Shown: one piece after another, positions 58,291-64,000 of the stretch
Numbering within the stretch: the stretch's first letter is position 1
Layout of the letters: each line of letters opens with the position of its first letter
Source: Chelonoidis abingdonii
Lineage: Eukaryota > Chordata > Testudines > Testudinidae
Assembly: GCF_003597395.2 (NCBI RefSeq)
Contig: NC_133769.1
Coordinates: forward strand, 181,067,432-181,131,431
Length of the DNA stretch: 64,000 nucleotides
Reading direction: 5' to 3'
The notes under the pieces: model-generated
What the model was told of the DNA's origin: nothing
Databases searched by the model: none
Seen by the model: the letters and a program-made list of their open reading frames with translations, nothing else
Translations under genes and position numbers: made by a program

Positions 58291-60514
58291 CAAAGGGTAA
58301 TAACAAAAAAGGGTTCCTGTTGACATTAGAAAAACAAAGTGAGGCAATGGTCTTATAATGGTCTTACAAGGGCTGAGACATGTTCACATCTTACAGGGTC
58401 AGCAGAATCCCTCTCTTCAAGGCCTAGTTCTAGGTTGAATCACATCAGTAAAGGTGGTTAATCAGTTCACTGAAAAGCAAGTTCACTGTGCAGATAAATG
58501 CATTGTCCCCCCTCAGGTGCACACACAATGTAAACCCACTCCCACTGATATCACTGGTATGGGATCAGGCCCATACTGAGCTTCATGCAGTGAGGCAGGA
58601 GGAAAAGTTCTGCTGAAAATATTCAAGAATATTCAAAAGTTCATAACTCAATCAAACCCAAGACAATTTACTCTAGAATTATATGTGCCACACTGAAGGC
58701 AATTTCCAGGCCAAATTTCACCTTTCAGTGCTCAGATATTTTGTCTGCAGGCTGGGTGTCAAAAGGCACTCCCCACCCCAGATATACACATGCACTACAA
58801 AAAGTATCATTTTCATTCTCCATCCCTCAAAACTGGGTCAAAGGTTGTGTAAAAAACTTGTTCGCTTTTGGGTAATGACCAGGAATGAACAATTACAATA
58901 AGTTCTGAGGGAGTGAAAACTGCAGGTTCTAGAGTACCAGGCACCCTTTATAGTGAAGACAAACCACCACAGAAATCTGTAGTAGCAGACAGAACTGGTG
59001 CTTTTTGAAAAAAAAAAAACAAATCTTTCTATAAGGTCTCTTTAAATAGCAAGTCAATTCTAATTATGCATTGCAGCATGCCACAATGCACTACTGCACT
59101 CAAGTCCTGCTGTAATACAGTTTCTGCATCCTCGTGGAAGGAAATCTTTTATTACAAGTTTTGCCTTTCATACCCGTGCATGTGTAGAGTGCATGTGTAG
59201 AGTTTTCATATCTCAAGATACTGATATATGTCCCTTGGATTTATTTAAGAGAGGTCAAAATCTGAAAGAGCAGGAGTTTTACAGATCTGGGCTGAGGGCC
59301 GCTGTCAGAGCCATTTAAAAAGTTTACCTTGTCCCTGACTCTAGCCACAGCCATCACTTTTATCAACAAATTCACCGATTTAATATGTAAAGATTGATCA
59401 GATATGTGAAGGACACTAACCTATGCAAATAAACCCTCAGATCAGATGTGTCTTCCATTCAACCAATCATATTATCATAGACAGCAAAGTTCAACCAGTC
59501 AGATCTGCTGTTTCAGGAAGCAAAGCCAAACTGAAAAGGTACAGCTGAGCTGAAGGGGAAGACACGCTATGGCCAAATTCTCTGGTCCACCAAAGTCATG
59601 AGGGGCAAAGTGAACTTCAGTGCCAGTCTTGTCACTCTGCCAGCTTTGCATTGAGAGGTGTCAGAACTGCCTCCTGCACCAGAATTCTGCCCACCTGGTA
59701 TAAGCTGAAGCAGGGGAATATTGGGGTAAATGGAGGGAAAGGTATATGGCAGAGTGATGCTCTGCTACAACCAATTCCCTGCCAGTATTATGTCCCTGAG
59801 GGACCTTCTGATGGTTGCAGAGGTTAAATTTAAAGCTTCAGGAGGAGAAATTTATGATGGCGTAGAGTGGCTGAGAATCAAGGAGCCATGGTTGGCTCCT
59901 CTCAGCTGTAGTAGTGTCTAAGATCAATTGATTGAAATAGGTTAATCCAATAGCAGAGAAATAAGAGTTGGGGCAGGAATTAAAAAGAAAAAATTATTGC
60001 AAGGACGCAAAAATAAAGTGGGAGAGAGTGGGGGGATTATGGAACTACTTAATCTTTGATCACTTTTTTAATATTAGACGTTATAATCAAAATGTCTAAT
60101 GATTTTGGATGCCCTATTTAAGAAACCTCAAGGAGATTTTATTTTCAGAAGGTCAAAGCATCCTCACTCAGAAAATCAGCCCCCTTTAAGACATCTCCAT
60201 TTGGACACACAAAAATTGAGGCAACAAATTCACTAGTCACTTTTGGAAATCACTCTTCATTTCTGAAATAGCTAACTAGAACAGGATGGAAAAGCGTTTT
60301 TCCTCCCTACAATAGAAATTCGACAAAAAGCTTTTCTTTTTTGTTGACATTTTCTGTGGAAAATATCTGATCTTCCAGTGAAATATTGAAACCTCAAATA
60401 TTTTAATTCAAAATAGCGCTGCCATGTCAAGTAAGAGTTATCTTTTGGCTGCCTTATGCTCCCATTCTCTTCTATGGGCTGGGCTTTCCAAACAGACTAC
60501 ATCTCATATCCTCC
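58291..60514. other. Mostly unannotated stretch
   Basis: A short CCACTCCCACTGATATCACT segment near 58540 recalls the palindromic families. The remainder, including the 63-codon frame at 59730-59921, is unrecognised. The segment at 60265-60400 may pair with 52975-53130 as an unclassified repeat. Confidence 0.4.
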
Positions 60515-60715
60515 ACATCATTGATGAAGATACTGAATAGAATAAGAACAGATCCCTTTGGGACCCACTAGAAGTGTCCCCATTGGACAATGATTCCTCA
60601 TTTACAATTACTTATTGAGATCTACCGGTTAGCCAGTCCCTATGTACTGCACTGATTTTGTATAGTGCTTATTTTTTAATCATGTCATGTGGTACTAAGT
60701 CAAATATCACAATAG
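60515..60715 (-). mobile_element. CR1 LINE internal fragment, minus strand, old
   Basis: CATCATTGATGAAGATACTG, then AATAGAATAAGAACAGATCC, TTTGGGACCCACTAG, CGGTTAGCCAGTCCCTATGT and CATGTGGTACTAAGTCAAAT follows a more 5' part of the same CR1 type on the minus strand. It may belong with the copy at 57680-58290, separated by about 2.2 kb. Confidence 0.75.
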
Positions 60716-63345
60716 CATTGGTGGGGGGGATGCACTTTAAATGCACTATGCATTTCACAAGAATTCAGGACATGCAGATGAATTCATAAAATGTAGTGCA
60801 GATGTAATGTACTGCATAGATCTCTAGAAAGCATAGCGGAGCACAGAATGGCAAAATTAATTTAACTATAAAGACAGCAGCATGGTATTAACTGTACAAA
60901 CATCAAGCACTGGGGAATGGAGAAGGAAGACAAATTAGACCCTGTGCCTGGGCATCCTGCAACATCTCGTTAGGCCATGTAACACCACTGGATGTGCTAG
61001 TCAGGCCCTCAGCCTAGGTCTGCAAGTGTGCCTGGTTTCTGCATGCATGTAATTTAGAGTGATGACTAGAGAGGGGTCAAGATCATAAGCAATTAAAATT
61101 TTGCTGTTCAGCTTTAAAGTTATTAATCTATTACACAGTGGCATTGTTTCCTCTGAGTCAAAGCAGCATAGTGTTCAATTTTAGATGCCACATTGTGCTG
61201 GCAGGAAGATAATCATATGTAGAGTGGTGGTGCACATTATTTTCATGAAGTCTGTGAAAATTTACTTGGATTCAATCCCATCGTTTTAAAACATGAGAGC
61301 AATTACAGTTGTAATCCACTGTCTTGGATAATATACTGTTGGTGTGAAATTTTAATGCAACATTTTAGTAGACTGATGCATCCCAAATAAAAGCATAGTG
61401 CTGCAATATACGATGTGACAAAAATATTAATGCAAAAACTTTGAACCAAGAAATTATTATTTTTAAGATTCTTTAAACTGAAATGCAATTGGTTAAACCT
61501 AGATAATGATATACTGAGAGAAGCTATACATAAAAGGAACATTTGATACACATGCCTAATAATTAAACTGCATGTATTTTTAGCTTTTTGAAAAATGTTC
61601 ACATTCAGAGATGTGGAATAGCTGTATTTGAACTCAGTGTTATTCCAGTCACAAGCGTGAGGAAGAAAGTATATAGTCTGCCCCTATCTCTTGTAATCCA
61701 GGAACCTATATCTCACTCATGGCAGTTGCAGCTTTAAATTCAACTCATACAATAATGCACCTGTCTGGCTGAAATTCTTCTGACTTCTGTGAAAGTATTT
61801 GAACAAATAACTCTTCAAGCTGATTAAGTCCCTTGTCTAAGAGACATAAATTAGAGAGTATTTTCATGCCAACTACTATTCATGTTTTTATGACATCTTT
61901 AAGAACCTTGAAACAGTGAAAAATAACTGTTCAGAAGTATTTATACAAAATGTCCTGTTTTGCCCTGTAACAACAACGACGAAAAAACAACAAGTCTTTT
62001 GCAATGTCCTACAGGTTAGTAACAAAAATGACTTAGGTTCTGTATCTCTCATGAGCTACTGAAGCAGATGCCTATGGAATGTGAAATTATGTTGGTAATA
62101 TAATGGTCTCAGTAACCTCATGAGCTGTCAAATCCTAGGCTGCCCAAGACTAATAGCTCTCTTATAAAGATTGTCTCAGTAATGCTCCCCAAACCCAAAG
62201 ACTCACAACATCAGCTACTTAAGGTAAAAGTGATAAAGATTCGCTTACATTGATCAGCTTTCACACTAGCAGTGTTTTTATCCAAAAGAAGTCACAGAAC
62301 TTATTAGCAGCTAGAGTAGTAAAGATGATAGATTAGGACTCCTTTTGCTTGTTTGCAGGGATATTTAAAGCATTTAAGTACATTTTATTTTACTGATGGT
62401 TTTAGGGTAATTTGCAGTGGTGTCCGACACCCTAGATACTTGCTCCAAAAGTATATCTTTGAGATAGTTCTGTATTGGGAACCAAAAAGGAAAAAAAAAT
62501 CACAGGGCCACAGTATAGATTTTTCTTCTCTATGTGTAATTCATATTTTGCTAGCACATTAAGGAGTGATGCTTATCTAAAAGATAGCATGCCTTTGTTA
62601 AAGATGACCCAAACATGCAATTTAAAATAATTCCACCAACTGTATAAATGCCTCCAAAATATAAAAGTAGGACAATTTTGTTCTCACCAATTTTTTGTCA
62701 TGACAAGAATCCTTTAGTCTGCAGGAGATTTGAAACTGCTGGAAAGAAGGGGGCAAGAGTAAGAATGAGCAAAAATATCAGGTGTAAGGTTTAAAGGATT
62801 GGGACCCAACAGCCAAAGGCAACATCCACCAAGGAAGATACTGCCATCCTGTAGTATTTAGTGAAAGGGTAAATCAAGGCCCAAATTGCTGCTCTTCAAA
62901 TTTCATCATGAAACACTTGAGGTGGAATTTTTATGAGTTCCTAAGTGACAACAGCAGGAGTATCATTCAAAGTCAAAGAGACTCAAGCTCTGAAGCCACA
63001 AAGATGCTTTTCAATATCCCACCCTCCCTTGCACTGTCCATAGAGAAAAATTCCTAGCTGAGAGCCTGGCACTTGTTGACAGCTTTTCACATACCATTAT
63101 ATGAGATTTGGTAACCCATCTTCTCTCATCATCTTGATGTAATAGCTTTGGAGGCTTCTTTATCTCTTCCCTTCCTCTCCCTGTAGCATTTAGGATAAGC
63201 AAATTATTTAGATTTCTGATTGCTTCTGTCCTCATTTGATAATATTAGACATGAGAAATGCTGTCACATGAATGTAGCTTCATTTTAGGATGAGAGGGAT
63301 TAGAACTGATGAAGGAAGCCCTAATGGGGTGAGTTTCTTGTCAGT
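60716..63345. other. Unannotated stretch
   Basis: AT-rich, with no supported gene, RNA or mobile element. The 99-codon minus-strand frame at 61303-61602 has hydrophobic runs but no recognisable motif. Confidence 0.4.
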
Positions 63346-63528
63346 TTGTTTTGTTGTGCACCTCGCTTGCTTGCCACATGCGAGCAACTCAGGGCCCTCA
63401 GAGACTGCACACAGGCTCCTGAGACCAGAGTAGCTGAATTAGAGGAGCTACAGAAGACAGAGAAACATAGACAGGACTTGAAAATAACCCAAAACCTTAA
63501 GAGGGCCAAAAGATGCAACCATGGTTAA
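63346..63528 (+). pseudogene. Coiled-coil ORF fragment, possibly retrotransposon ORF1
   Basis: The 60-codon frame has heptad-like spacing in CEQLRALRDCTQAPETRVAE and then LEELQKTEKHRQDL. Charged coiled coils of this kind occur in ORF1 proteins of non-LTR retrotransposons, but they occur in many other proteins too. The frame ends about 20 bp before a Penelope insertion begins. I cannot assign a family. Chance is possible because the frame is short. Confidence 0.3.
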
Positions 63529-63548
63529 ACAGAGAGTGAGAGAGATAA

Positions 63549-64000
63549 AAAGAACAAGTCCGGTGGCACCTTAAATACTAACAGATTTATTTGGGTATCA
63601 GCTTTAGTGGGTAAAAAACCCACTTCTTCAGATGCATGGAGTGAAAATTACAGGTGCAGGCATTATTATACTGACACATGAAGAGAAGGGAGTTACCTCA
63701 CAAGTGGAGAACTAGTGTTGACAGGGCCAATTCGATCAGAGTGGATGTAGTCCATTCCCAGTAATAGATGAGGAGGTATCAATTCCAGGACAGGCAAAGC
63801 TGCTTTTGTAATGAGCCAGGCATTCCCAGTCCCTATTCAAGCCCAAATTAATGGTGTTAAATTTGCAAATGAATTTTAGTTCTGCAGTTTCTCTTTGAAG
63901 TCTGTTTCTAAAGTTTTTTTGTTTAAATCTGCTATTGTGTGTCCAGGGAGATTGAAGTGTTCTCCTACAGGTTTTTGTATATTGCCAGTCCTAATATCTG
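63549..64000 (-). mobile_element. Penelope-like element, minus strand, runs off the window
   Basis: On the minus strand, frames give HFNLPGHTIADL and AELKFICKFNTINLGLNRDW, the C-terminal part of the GIY-YIG region. A tail with the GTGGG/CCCAC-type hairpin (63611-63628) and TAGTATTTAAGGTGCCACCG follows. The copy has a frameshift between the two motifs. Its 3' end is near 63549, next to AGAGAGATAAA; the 5' end lies beyond 64000, so its target duplication cannot be checked. Confidence 0.88.

Noticed and set aside
1..64000. Protein-coding genes from the many 60-120 codon open frames
   Set aside because: Frames are short, overlap on both strands, lack recognisable domains and mostly fall within repeats or low-complexity sequence; the density matches chance in a vertebrate non-coding region.
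1..64000. CRISPR arrays, operons, ribosome-binding sites or prophage
   Set aside because: No regularly spaced direct repeats or compact gene order; the repeat families and CpG pattern are those of a vertebrate genome.

Overview
This window looks like intergenic or intronic DNA from a reptile, most likely a turtle. I found no complete cellular gene. The longest open frame is 154 codons, and nearly every other open frame is a chance reading frame or a shadow inside a repeat. The turtle call is inference from repeat content, made from memory of these families: CR1 LINE pieces on both strands, Penelope-like retroelement tails ending in GACTAACACGGCTACCCCTC, short hAT elements ending in TAGGGTGACCA, TTA/TAA-flanked MITEs, MIR-like CORE-SINEs and LTR-like elements beginning TGTCATAAACAG. 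Almost all of these ends were read directly, and many copies have clear target-site duplications (TSDs).

Layout. 1-5 kb: two hAT-type elements (217-983, 2101-2465), a 92-bp Penelope tail, a probable solo LTR (3193-4019) and a hairpin repeat. 5-13 kb: a CR1 3' end, two TAGGGTGACCA MITEs with perfect 8-bp TSDs, an LTR-like element flanked by a 37-bp direct repeat, and a minus-strand CR1. 13-19 kb: a hAT with a perfect 8-bp TSD, an inverted-repeat Penelope insertion (14510-15290) and a second LTR-like copy. 19-43 kb: sparser, with Harbinger-like MITEs (22.6 and 32.0 kb), a LINE reverse-transcriptase fragment (25.1-26.0 kb), a CORE-SINE, a hAT (37.2 kb) and an L2-like LINE (42.2-42.8 kb). 43-52 kb: palindromic tRNA-like repeats, a small hAT, an old CR1 piece joined to a CpG-rich transposon-derived open frame (47.2-47.7 kb), another MITE, a SINE and a 5'-truncated Penelope insertion with a 13-bp TSD. 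54-64 kb: an ERV-type solo LTR with a 4-bp TSD, more minus-strand CR1, and a minus-strand Penelope copy running off the end.

The elements do not form a pathway. The window records successive insertions, several of them nested or abutting. The points most worth a second look are: the intact, CpG-rich transposon-derived frame fused to a CpG-free CR1 relic; the inverted Penelope unit inserted as a single event; a hammerhead-ribozyme-like hairpin kept in several Penelope tails; the 37-bp duplication flanking an LTR-like element; and one or two short exon-like segments with good splice signals. I do not see convincing evidence of an undescribed biological system.
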